From Pseudobutyrivibrio ruminis AD2017 (GTDB lineage Bacteria > Bacillota > Clostridia > Lachnospirales > Lachnospiraceae): 64,000 nt of DNA. Below are positions 10,501 to 19,100 of the stretch, piece by piece (the stretch's first letter is position 1; each line of letters opens with the position of its first letter). Location of the stretch: the NCBI RefSeq assembly GCF_000424305.1, contig NZ_AUJQ01000006.1, positions 166,266-230,265 on the forward strand. Direction: 5' to 3'. Below the pieces are notes generated by a model, which worked only from the letters and a program-made list of their open reading frames with translations, was not told the DNA's origin and did no database searches. A program made the translations under genes and the position numbers.

Positions 10501-12329
10501 ATATGGAGGAAGAGGCAAACAAGATGAAGTCTGAATTTTTAGCAAATATGTCTCATGAAATCAGAACCCCTATCAATGCAATCATTGGTATGGGCACCAT
10601 GATTACAAGAGAATCCAAAGAGCAATCTACTAAGAGGTATGCAAGAGATATTAGAAATGCTAGTAAGACCTTGCTTGCTCTTATCAATGATATTTTGGAC
10701 TTCTCAAAGATTGAGTCAGGTAACTTAGAGCTTGTTATGGGCGAATACGACTTGGGCGTTCTTGTTAACGATTTGGTTAACATGATACAGCCAAAGGCCG
10801 ATGACAAGAAGTTAGATTTCATTGTTAATGTTGATGAAAACATTCCTAAGATGCTATATGGTGATGATGTTAGAATAGAACAAATCATCATTAACATCCT
10901 TAACAATGCTGTTAAATACACTAATCAGGGTTCTGTCACCTTCAATATGGGCTATGAACAGGTTTCAGAAGACCAGATAGAGCTTAAGGTTAGTATCACA
11001 GATACAGGTATCGGTATTAAGGAAGCGGATATTGAAAAGCTATTCTCTCCATATCAGCGTTTTGATGAACAGCGTAACAAGAAGGTAGAGGGTACTGGAC
11101 TTGGTATGAGTATTACCAAGAGCCTTCTTGAAAAGATGAATAGTGTCCTTAACGTAACCAGCGTTTATGGTAAGGGCTCAACATTCGCTTTCACAATACT
11201 TCAGTCTGTTTGCGGAGAAGGCGTTATTGGCAACTTCAAAGAAAACAATGATTTTGGCGACAGAGAAAGCGAAATTGAAAAGTTCCATGCTAAGGAAGCT
11301 ATCATCCTTGTTGTTGATGATGTGGAAATGAACCTTATCGTTGCAAAGAACCTGCTTAAGAGAATTCAGGTACAGATAGATACAGCATCATCTGGTACAG
11401 AAGCAATCGAAATGGCCAAGAATCGTAAATACGATATTATCTTTATGGATGCAATGATGCCAGGTCTTAGCGGTGAGGAATCTATGCAGCGCATCAGACA
11501 GGAGTGCAAGATAAATTGGGAAACACCAATCATCGTACTTACTGCAAATGCTATAAAGGGTGCCAGAGAAGAATACATTGAAGCAGGCTTTGATGATTAT
11601 CTTTCTAAACCAATTGATGGTATCCAGTTTGAAGACATTATTGAAAAATATCTACCTGAGGGCAAGATTGAACCTGTTACTGAGGGTACAGCCTTTACTG
11701 TGGACGAAGAGCAGAAGAAGGGTACTATTGAAGATGTCTTCAGAAAAGAGCTATTCATGGAAGTGGATAAGGGTATTGAAGCCAGCGGAGACGAGGACAC
11801 ATATCTTATCGTTTGCCGAAGCTTCTATGATACAGCTTTAGAGAAGATAAAGCTTATCAAGGAATACTTTGAAACAAAGGACGTGAAAAACTATACCATT
11901 CAGGTTCATGCCCTAAAGTCATCTGCAAGACTTATCGGTGCAACGGATTTATCTGAAAAGGCCTATAAGCTTGAAATGGCAGGCAAAGAAAATGATATGG
12001 ATTACATCAGTGCCAATACAGAGGAGATTCTGTTCATCTACAAATATCTATATGATAGAATGAACAGCTTCTACAGTGCGGTTGAAGAGAAGGCTAAAGA
12101 AGAGACTGTAGCTGAAGACAATCGTGAGCCAATATCTGAAAGCGATTTAGAGGATGCATTTTCTGCTCTAAAGGAGCTTTCACAGCAAATGGATTACGAT
12201 GGTGCTAAATCTGTATTAGACATGCTATCTGAATATAAGCTACCAGACGAATCGGTGTCAAAGGTGGATGAATTAAACAAAGCCTTAAAGAACTATGACT
12301 GGGATGCAGTGGAGGCTGTATTAGGGTAA
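7536..12329 (+). CDS. Hybrid two-component kinase with membrane domain, Reg_prop propeller, REC and HPt
   Basis: A 1597-residue phosphorelay protein. Residues 1-185 form about five membrane helices resembling an ECF-transporter S component. A second hydrophobic, signal-like segment follows (about 190-212). Next comes a Reg_prop beta-propeller sensor (about 215-820; repeats such as SMWVGTYGGLYRF), a Y_Y_Y domain, a membrane helix (about 935-960) and a coiled coil. The kinase core is HisKA (phospho-His near 1006 in MSHEIRTP) plus HATPase (DTGIGI, EGTGLGMSI). A receiver domain (phospho-Asp near 1303 in FMDAMMPG) and an HPt domain (His near 1456 in VHALKSSARL) follow. Propeller-type hybrids usually sense oligosaccharides. 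No output DNA-binding domain is present, so the signal must pass to another protein. It is the last gene of the EAL/HD-GYP operon. Confidence 0.9.
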   Translation: MSLKLSEHDINLLICGTIFNLIGRTFAGLTGFPGLLNVTGTMYAAYFGGPAVGAFVAIISSAISSIFVHRDLYGIFVEFIFALLVAFSARKNKYISRFFSVLSLAMTLGIARAIPMTVVNVNFFEGKTGLFLPDATIDFLNVLGTPFLFRSFMGTFYYCFTDTLIGLLLIFFVRLSVKQYTKRKNAMRLKKALGKKATLGLLLACTLALPSINVKAEDIGHENYVAKVYNNENGLVGGCANDIVQTSDGSMWVGTYGGLYRFNGKDFQLLNIFNSVRSVQCLHVDESDRLWVGTNGSGITVLDDMLNAYIFDESNGLMSNTVHKMVEDTEHRVYVATTNGVAVVHYEDGKVVVDKEYPEIGNVESISSNAGKVVAVNMKGQIAVYSPSDAEPVSFIKEGATCATMGNDGALYVGTDYETICKYRLSDGNYVLEKEVAAEGLIYMHSIHFTDSGYAYITSDSGIGTMDVKMNVTFFNPGGFDSAVEVVYEDYQGNIWFTSYRRGLLCLSKSSFIDLFSLSGVAPSVVNAIHQIGNKLYVGTDDGLVIIDKNKMVSIENDVTEFYKNSRVRSMTEDADGNLIILGYGKDLMAVSKTGELFPYLSEGEFVDRRPRFVYTMASGEVVISAESGLHFIKNRRLECTMELSKELSPDQILNVYEMDDGSLLAGSDGDGLEIIKNHTVTGTITKKDGLCSNVILRVVDDKQSDGIFVMTGSGFCYVSKDFEITEINNIPFYNNYDMYQAQDGTIFIMGGAGIYVIRYDAMMSGATAEAWDLLDIKSGLPGNLTSNAWNAVDDDGIIYLCGSTGVYRLNINNYSMNVSNYKSKITGITLDNKYVTITSNNEIVIPKGVKKVGINVELNNFTPTDPYVRYYLYGVDQAKTKVLSSGLGTISYFNLPHGQYDFHIEVLDENNRIMNEKVYSIIKEKEIYETTAFRVYFYSVLVAIILVIAASAINGAVYMLTKRQSAEHELIVRKLQDEKTQALEKALHMEEEANKMKSEFLANMSHEIRTPINAIIGMGTMITRESKEQSTKRYARDIRNASKTLLALINDILDFSKIESGNLELVMGEYDLGVLVNDLVNMIQPKADDKKLDFIVNVDENIPKMLYGDDVRIEQIIINILNNAVKYTNQGSVTFNMGYEQVSEDQIELKVSITDTGIGIKEADIEKLFSPYQRFDEQRNKKVEGTGLGMSITKSLLEKMNSVLNVTSVYGKGSTFAFTILQSVCGEGVIGNFKENNDFGDRESEIEKFHAKEAIILVVDDVEMNLIVAKNLLKRIQVQIDTASSGTEAIEMAKNRKYDIIFMDAMMPGLSGEESMQRIRQECKINWETPIIVLTANAIKGAREEYIEAGFDDYLSKPIDGIQFEDIIEKYLPEGKIEPVTEGTAFTVDEEQKKGTIEDVFRKELFMEVDKGIEASGDEDTYLIVCRSFYDTALEKIKLIKEYFETKDVKNYTIQVHALKSSARLIGATDLSEKAYKLEMAGKENDMDYISANTEEILFIYKYLYDRMNSFYSAVEEKAKEETVAEDNREPISESDLEDAFSALKELSQQMDYDGAKSVLDMLSEYKLPDESVSKVDELNKALKNYDWDAVEAVLG

Positions 12330-12340
12330 AGATAATTATA

Positions 12341-12380
12341 AATACAAGTAGGTTCGCATTGACCTACTTGTATTTTTTTG
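12341..12380 (+). terminator. Rho-independent terminator
   Basis: Thirteen-base arms AATACAAGTAGGT/ACCTACTTGTATT with an 8-base loop and a T-run end the signalling operon. Confidence 0.9.
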
Positions 12381-12416
12381 CTATTATCCTACTAAAAGGG
12401 TAGGTAAAAGGGGCTA

Positions 12417-13238
12417 ATGGATAAAAATATATTAGAAAAATACGATAAATTAAAGGATTACCTTAGGGGGCTAGGCAGTGTTGCCGTGGCCTTTTCTAGT
12501 GGGGTAGATTCTACCTTTCTTTTGTATGCGGCAGTAGATGCTTTAGGTGAGGCGGCCTTGGCTGTGACAGCTGTATCTTATTTGTTTCCAGTTAGAGAAA
12601 AAAATGAATCAGAGGATTTTTGTAAAAAGCTTGGGGTGAAGCAGATACAGCTTCAAGTGGATGAACTGAGCGTTGAAGGCTTTGCAGCTAACCCTAAAGA
12701 TAGATGCTATATTTGCAAGAAGGATTTGTTTTCAAAGATTATTGCGGTATCTAAGGACAATGGAGTAGACTATGTGGTAGAAGGCTCCAATCTGGATGAC
12801 GAAGGAGATTATCGTCCAGGACTAAAGGCTATAGCAGAGCTTCAGGTGAAAAGTCCTCTTAGAGAGATAGGCTTCACTAAGGCTGAAATTCGTGCTCTTT
12901 CAAAAGAGTTTGGTCTTGCTACAGCAGACAAGCCATCCTTTGCATGTCTTGCCAGCAGATTTCCTTATGGTGAAACTATATCTGCAGACAAGCTTGTCAT
13001 GGTGGATAAGGGAGAGCAACTTCTTTTGGATGAAGGCTTTAGACAGTTTAGAGTAAGAATCCATGGAGATAATCTGGCCAGGATTGAGCTTTTACCAGAG
13101 GATATAAATAGAATGCTTGATGAGGAGATTCGAAATCGTATATACGATAATTTTAAAGCCTTTGGCTTTACCTATGTATCGCTTGATTTAAAGGGATATC
13201 GCATGGGCAGTATGAATGAAGTATTAAAAAATAAATAG
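12417..13238 (+). CDS. larE: ATP-dependent sacrificial sulfur transferase LarE
   Basis: A 273-residue member of the LarE/PP-loop ATPase family. In Lactobacillus plantarum LarE adenylates the pyridinium dicarboxylate precursor and donates sulfur from its own Cys during synthesis of the nickel-pincer cofactor of lactate racemase. The PP-loop is FSSGVDSTFLL (about 26-36), CYICKKDLF lies near 97-105, and the sulfur-donating Cys is C177 in SFACLASRFPYG. No larA, larB or larC lies in the window, so the acceptor is unknown. It begins a tight operon with tcdA, a LysR gene and an S66 peptidase. Confidence 0.9.
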   Translation: MDKNILEKYDKLKDYLRGLGSVAVAFSSGVDSTFLLYAAVDALGEAALAVTAVSYLFPVREKNESEDFCKKLGVKQIQLQVDELSVEGFAANPKDRCYICKKDLFSKIIAVSKDNGVDYVVEGSNLDDEGDYRPGLKAIAELQVKSPLREIGFTKAEIRALSKEFGLATADKPSFACLASRFPYGETISADKLVMVDKGEQLLLDEGFRQFRVRIHGDNLARIELLPEDINRMLDEEIRNRIYDNFKAFGFTYVSLDLKGYRMGSMNEVLKNK

Positions 13239-13246
13239 AGGTAAAG

Positions 13247-13981
13247 ATGTTAAATCAGTTTTCTAGAACAGAGCTTCTTCTAGGTCATAGCGCCATGGAA
13301 GAGTTAAAAAATAAAAAAGTAGCCATATTTGGAATTGGCGGTGTAGGGGGCTACGTGTGTGAGGCCCTGGTTAGAAGTGGCGTGGGTCATTTTGAAATCA
13401 TCGATAATGATGATGTTAGTCTTACAAATATCAATCGTCAAATCATAGCTACACATTCCACAGTAGGCAGGCTAAAGGTTGATGTTATGAAGGAGCGTAT
13501 GCTTGATATTAACCCTGAGGTGGATGTGGTAGCACGCCAGTGCTTTTATCTTCCAGATAATGCAGATGAGTTTGATTTTACCAGCTATGATTATGTTGTA
13601 GATGCAGTGGATACTGTAACAGCAAAGCTTTCTATTATCTGCAGATGTAAGGAACTGGGAGTTCCTGTTATAAGCAGCATGGGAACTGGTAACAAATTAA
13701 ATCCAGCAGCCTTTGAAATTGCAGATATTTATGATACAACCATGTGTCCTTTGGCAAAGGTTATGCGAAAGGAACTGAAAAAAAGAGATATTGATTCGCT
13801 TAAGGTGGTTTATTCCAAGGAAAAGCCAGTGGAACAGGCTTCGGATGTAACAGAGGTAGAAGAGCCTTCAGCTGGCAGACGTTCTATTCCTGGTTCTACA
13901 GCTTTTTGTCCACCCGTGGCAGGGCTTATTCTTGCCAGCGAAGTGATAAAGGATTTAACAGGCACATTTTCACGAGACTAG
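13247..13981 (+). CDS. tcdA: tRNA threonylcarbamoyladenosine dehydratase (ThiF/E1-like)
   Basis: A 244-residue E1-like enzyme that uses ATP to cyclise the t6A modification at position 37 of ANN-decoding tRNAs to ct6A. It shows the nucleotide-binding GIGGVGGYVCEALVRSG motif (about 29-45), NINRQ, the DAVDT segment and a Cys in CPLAKVMRKELKKR. It starts 8 bp after larE. Both neighbours are ATP-using adenylating enzymes linked to sulfur or tRNA chemistry, but I see no direct functional tie. Confidence 0.9.
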   Translation: MLNQFSRTELLLGHSAMEELKNKKVAIFGIGGVGGYVCEALVRSGVGHFEIIDNDDVSLTNINRQIIATHSTVGRLKVDVMKERMLDINPEVDVVARQCFYLPDNADEFDFTSYDYVVDAVDTVTAKLSIICRCKELGVPVISSMGTGNKLNPAAFEIADIYDTTMCPLAKVMRKELKKRDIDSLKVVYSKEKPVEQASDVTEVEEPSAGRRSIPGSTAFCPPVAGLILASEVIKDLTGTFSRD

Positions 13982-13993
13982 AGGGAGACTAAT

Positions 13994-14935
13994 ATGACAA
14001 TTCAACAAGTGCTATATGCTCTTACTATTGAAGAGTATGGTTCGATGAACAAGGCAGCTGAAAAGCTTTATATAGTTCAGCCTACACTTACAAGCGCTAT
14101 CCAGGAATTGGAAAACGAAATTGGAATTACAATATTTATGCGTACCAATAAGGGTGTTATTGTTACACCTGAGGGGGCAGAATTTTTAGATGATATTAGA
14201 GGGTTTTATCGACAGTACGATATTGTAATGCAAAAGTATAAAGATGAGGGAACCTACAAAAGAAAGTTTGGTGTTTCCACACAGCACTATACCTTTGCTG
14301 TTCGCGCATTTGTCGATACTGCAAAAGAATATGATATGAATCAGTTTGATTTTGCTTTGCGAGAAACTACAACTCATAGCATTATCAAGGATGTAAGTAA
14401 TCTTAAAAGTGAAATCGGAATTTTGTATATAAGCGATTATAATCGCAAGGCTCTGACTAAGCTTTTTAACGAGCATGCGGTGGAGTTTCATTCGCTGATT
14501 AAGTGTAGAGCCTTCGTATATTTGTGGCACGAGCATCCACTTGCAAAACAGGAATCCATCGGCTTTGAGGATTTGAAGAATTACCCTTGTATGTATTTCG
14601 AGCAGGGAGATAACAGTGAATATTTAGCAGAGGAGATTCTTAGTGAAAACATCTATCCTCAGACCATCCGTGTTACAGATCGTTCTACAATGCTTAATCT
14701 GGTAAAAGCCATGAACGGTTATACACTTTGCTCAGGAATCGTGTGGGGCGATTACAACGGTGACGGTTATATCGTTGTGCCTTACAGAGAGGACGAGGAA
14801 AATCCAAATAGTATTATGGAAATCGGCTACATTACAAAGAAGAATGCTGTAATGAGTAAAATCGGAGTCAGATATCTGGAAGAAATAGATAAGGCTTTGG
14901 CACAGATAGATAAATCAGTAATTTACGAAGATTAA
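13994..14935 (+). CDS. LysR-family transcriptional regulator
   Basis: A 313-residue regulator with an N-terminal winged helix-turn-helix (about 1-60; NKAAEKLYIVQPTLTSAIQELE recognition region) and a type-2 periplasmic-binding effector domain (about 90-300). The ligand is unknown. It is co-directional with larE-tcdA and the following peptidase (gaps of 12 bp each side), unlike the usual divergent LysR layout. Confidence 0.9.
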   Translation: MTIQQVLYALTIEEYGSMNKAAEKLYIVQPTLTSAIQELENEIGITIFMRTNKGVIVTPEGAEFLDDIRGFYRQYDIVMQKYKDEGTYKRKFGVSTQHYTFAVRAFVDTAKEYDMNQFDFALRETTTHSIIKDVSNLKSEIGILYISDYNRKALTKLFNEHAVEFHSLIKCRAFVYLWHEHPLAKQESIGFEDLKNYPCMYFEQGDNSEYLAEEILSENIYPQTIRVTDRSTMLNLVKAMNGYTLCSGIVWGDYNGDGYIVVPYREDEENPNSIMEIGYITKKNAVMSKIGVRYLEEIDKALAQIDKSVIYED

Positions 14936-14947
14936 TAGGGAGATGTC

Positions 14948-15985
14948 ATGAGATATCCAGATTATTTAAAAGAGGATGGTACAATTGGATTGGTTGCACC
15001 ATCCTTTGGTTGTACCTTTGAACCATATAAAAGTTGCATGGACGCAGCCATAAAACGTTTTGAAAAAATGGGCTATAAAATAGTGGAAGGCCCAAACTGT
15101 AGAAGAGATGATGGTGTCGGCATCAGCTCCACTCCAGAAAACTGTGGCCATGAGCTTACAGATTATTACTGCAGTGGGGATAACGATGTTTTGATTTCCT
15201 GCGGTGGTGGAGAACTCATGTGTGAAACACTTGATTATGTGGATTTTGATGCGGTCAAAAAAGCTAATCCAAAGTGGTACATGGGTTATTCTGACAACAC
15301 TAATTTTACATTCCTACTTAATACAATCTGTGACACAGCTTCAATCTATGGTCCATCTATTGGTGCTTTTGGAATGAGAGAGCTTCATCCAGCTTTGGAA
15401 GATGCCATAAAGGCTTTTACAGGAAAGCTGGATAAGGTGTCAGGCTATGATAAGTTTGAGCTTGAATCTTTAAAGGATGAGGAGCATCCATTTGCTTCTT
15501 ATAATCTTACTGAGAAAAAAGAGCTAAGGCTTTTTATGGGTGACAATGAGATGAATCGTCTTCCTGAATTCAGCGGAAGAATAACTGGTGGATGTCTTGA
15601 TTGTCTGGCTAATTTAGTAGGAACAAAATATGACAATGTAAAAGCCTTCAATGAAAAATACAAGGATGAGGGCATCGTCTGGTTCCTGGAGGCCTGTGAC
15701 CTTAATGTTATGTCTATAAGACGAGCTATCTGGAATCTAGATAGAGCAGGCTGGTTCAAATACACTAAGGGCTTTATTATCGGAAGACCTCTTGCAGGAT
15801 GGAAGCAGGAGATGATGGGTCTTGACCAGTACAATGCAGCAACAGGTATCCTTGGCAAATATAATGTGCCAATAGTAATGGATGCTGATGTGGGACATCT
15901 TCCACCTGCAATGCCTATTATTTCGGGAGCCAAGGCAGATGTTAGCTGCGATGGTAGTAATGTAACACTTTTGTACAAAATGTAG
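14948..15985 (+). CDS. S66-family LD-carboxypeptidase
   Basis: A 345-residue serine peptidase of the LD-carboxypeptidase/MccF family, which trims the terminal D-Ala from tetrapeptide muropeptides in wall recycling or cleaves microcin-like adenylate toxins. The nucleophile is Ser115 in MGYSDNT, the N-terminal GTIGLVAPSFG strand is present, and the late HLPPAMPI holds the catalytic His. No signal peptide is seen, so it is cytoplasmic. Sequence alone does not separate the wall-recycling role from an immunity role. Confidence 0.85.
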   Translation: MRYPDYLKEDGTIGLVAPSFGCTFEPYKSCMDAAIKRFEKMGYKIVEGPNCRRDDGVGISSTPENCGHELTDYYCSGDNDVLISCGGGELMCETLDYVDFDAVKKANPKWYMGYSDNTNFTFLLNTICDTASIYGPSIGAFGMRELHPALEDAIKAFTGKLDKVSGYDKFELESLKDEEHPFASYNLTEKKELRLFMGDNEMNRLPEFSGRITGGCLDCLANLVGTKYDNVKAFNEKYKDEGIVWFLEACDLNVMSIRRAIWNLDRAGWFKYTKGFIIGRPLAGWKQEMMGLDQYNAATGILGKYNVPIVMDADVGHLPPAMPIISGAKADVSCDGSNVTLLYKM

Positions 15986-16071
15986 ATTTTATTTTAAAAG
16001 AAAGTAGATTTTTTTACGAAAACTCGAACGAAAAACTTAATAAGAAATCCTATTTACTCAAAAATATCACT

Positions 16072-16163
16072 GGACTAATATCTAAACTAGAACCGTTGTA
16101 TTGCTACGGATTGGGGCTTGTAGCACTACAGCATAATCTAGCAATGGACATTAGTCCAAATTT
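16072..16163 (+). promoter_or_regulatory. Structured leader / possible riboswitch-like element before the GH43 gene
   Basis: Eight-base arms GGACTAAT (16072-16079) and ATTAGTCC (16150-16157) would close a junction that holds two smaller hairpins (CCGT/ACGG and TGTAG/CTACA), followed by a T-run just before the ribosome site of the 2.3-kDa-residue-scale GH43 gene. The layout resembles a cis-regulatory RNA or attenuator. I do not recognise a known riboswitch consensus. Confidence 0.4.
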
Positions 16164-16180
16164 TTTATGGGGGAATAGTG

Positions 16181-19100
16181 ATGATGCAAAAAGAGAACTT
16201 TAAACGTCTCTTGGCAGCAGCTCTTGCACTTTCAATGACCTGGTCGGGTGGATTACCTGGCTCAGGTCTTTCTTTAGTGCAAGCAACTGAAGTCGACGAG
16301 ATGGATGTAGAGGAATCTACAGAAGAAAAGCAAGACGTCACAACAGACGACGAAGAAGTTCCTGAGTCTACTGAAACCTCTGAGGATGCAGCTGAAGAAG
16401 AGGGTGAAGCTGCAAAAGATGCTGAAACTGATGTTGAATCAGAAGAAGAGGAAGAAGATGTAGAGGAAGAAGAGGATCTTCTAAAGGAGAAGAAGCTTTT
16501 AGAAGAAAAGAAAGAAGAGGAAGAGTCAGAAGAATTAAAGCTTATTGCTAACTTCGATTTCGAAAATCTATCTGACAATGACGATATTACAGGCGGTGGC
16601 GCAAAGGCTACAGGTACATATAGTGTAGTTGACAGCTACGGAGAAAGTGGAAAGGCTATTTCGCTTTCTGACAGCAAAAAGCAGTTTTTAAATGTTACCA
16701 AAGAAAATGGTGACAGCCTGCTTAAAGGATGTAAATCAGTTTCATTGTCATTTGATGCCAATGTTGGAAGAACTGGTACAGATTGGTTATTCTATGCAGC
16801 CCCAAACACAAATCCACAGTCTTCGCCTGAATATTATTTAGGTGTAGCCAACATCGCCTCAAAGCTTACCATTGAGCATTTCAAAAATGGTAGAAACGGT
16901 GCAACTACAAATACACCACTGGCAATAAACACATGGGTGCATGTAGATGTTGTTTATTCACAGGATGAAACTATCGTTTATGTGGATGGAGAAAAGAAAT
17001 CTTCATTCTCATCTGATAACAAGCTTGAAGATATCTTAGGAGAAACTCCAATTACTTATATTGGTAAAGCTAATTGGGGTTCTGGAGAATACTGCAGAGC
17101 ATATCTTGATAACTACAAGATTTATCAGGGCAAGCTGACAGACTCAGATGTGGCAGACCTTTATCAGGCTTTCTTAGATAAAAAGGTTGGTCAGGCAACA
17201 GCTGTTGATTTTTCACTTAATATGGGATATGTAACAGAGGATATCAAGCTTCCTTCAGAATATGATGGCAAGAAAATTACTTGGACCTCTAGCGATGAGG
17301 CGGCCTTGACAAATGATGGTAAGGTCACAAGAGGAAGTAAGAATAAAGAGGTAACTCTTACAGCTACAATCGATGGAGAGGATAAGGATTTCAAGGTTGT
17401 AGTTTTAAGTGAAGGCGAGGATGTTGTTACCTATGTCAGCAACAATCCAGCTGTTGGACAGGATGGCGGTATGAAGATTGCTGCTGGAAAGTCTGGTAGC
17501 TTTACAGCTCTTCACAAGAATCAGCCTATTATGTACACTGGGCTGGGTAGTAAGGCATATCAAAGCCCAGTTGTACTTAGAGCAGCAGATGGAAAGAGCT
17601 TTTACATGGTTGCAGCAGATGGACCTTCAGGAAATCTGATTGTATATGAAACCAAGAATTTAATTAATTACAGCAACGAAAGATTAATTGAGACTGGTTC
17701 ATCAGCATCTAATATAAAGGATATCGATGCCGTTTATGATATGACAGATGAGCGCTACGAAATTTATCTTAAGACAAATGACGGAGCTTACCTTGTTACA
17801 TCAAAGGATATGGTTAACTTTGACAAGGCAATCTTAATTGAAGGCTACGATTTTTCAGAGGTTAAGAATGCCACATCAGATGCGGTAACAGCTAATAAGC
17901 TAGGCCTTACAAAGGATGAATATGATGTTGTTGTAGAAAAGTTTACAAACCCATACAACACATCTCTTTCAACAATAAAGAATGAGGATATTAAGGTTGA
18001 TGCCATGACCTCAGAGGAAGAATTCAGAGAGCTCCTTGATAAGTATATTTCAAAGAATACAGTTAAGGCTGAATATTCTGATGGAACAAAGAAGGAATAC
18101 TCTCTTAGATTCACAGAGGATAGCATTGAAAATGTTGACCTTGAGCTTCCTGGCACCTACACACTTGAAGGTGTGATTGGCGGTTCTGGAAACTTTACAG
18201 ACGCAGCTGACCCACTTGTTCCTGAAAGAGCAGATCCATACGTTGTTTATAACAAGGACGATGGATACTACTATTTCACAGCATCTTACCCAATGGTAGG
18301 AAGCGGAGACAAGGATGGTTACGACAGAATCATTCTTAGAAGAGCAAAGACAATTGCAGGCCTTGCAAACGCTGAGGAGGTTGCAGTTTGGGATGAGAAC
18401 ACATCAAAATCTCTTGGCAGATTTATCTGGGCACCGGAGATGCATAAGATTGGCGACAGTTGGTATTTAGTTGCAACAGCAGGTCTTAACACAGGCAATG
18501 GCACCACATTTAACATCAGACCATTCATGATTAAGTTTGAAGGAAATCCTAAGAAGGACAGCATGTTAGATGCTGACAAATGGGGTCAGCCAGAGCTGGT
18601 TAAGCCGGTTAGCGGTGACAATGTATTAAATGCAATGTCACTTGATATGACATATTTTGAGGCAGATGGAAAGCACTATCTCATTTGGGCTGACGAGACA
18701 AAGAATTCTCAGAACCCAGATGGACTTAGCTACTTATTCATCGCAAGCATAGACCCTGAAAATCCTACACAGCTTACAAGCAAGGCAAAGCTTCTTACAA
18801 AGCCAGAATTTGCTTGGGAGCTTGTTAGATATAAAGTAAACGAAGGACCTGGAGTATTCAAAAAGGATGGAAAGGTTTACATGACCTTCTCTGCATCAGG
18901 TACAGGTTCTGAATACTGCGTAGGTCTTATGTATGCAGATGAAAATGCAGATTTGCTAGATATAAGCAATTGGACAAAGCTTCCATATCCAATCCTTACA
19001 AGCTCTGACTTTGATGATGAGGTTTCAGGTCCTGGTCACAACTCATTTACCTATGATGAGAATGGAAATCTTGTAATTGTATATCATGCAAGAGAATCAA

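Noticed and set aside
16165..16578. Ser-rich minus-strand frame of 137 codons
   Set aside because: Antisense of the acidic Glu-rich segment of the GH43 protein; no homology and no ribosome site.
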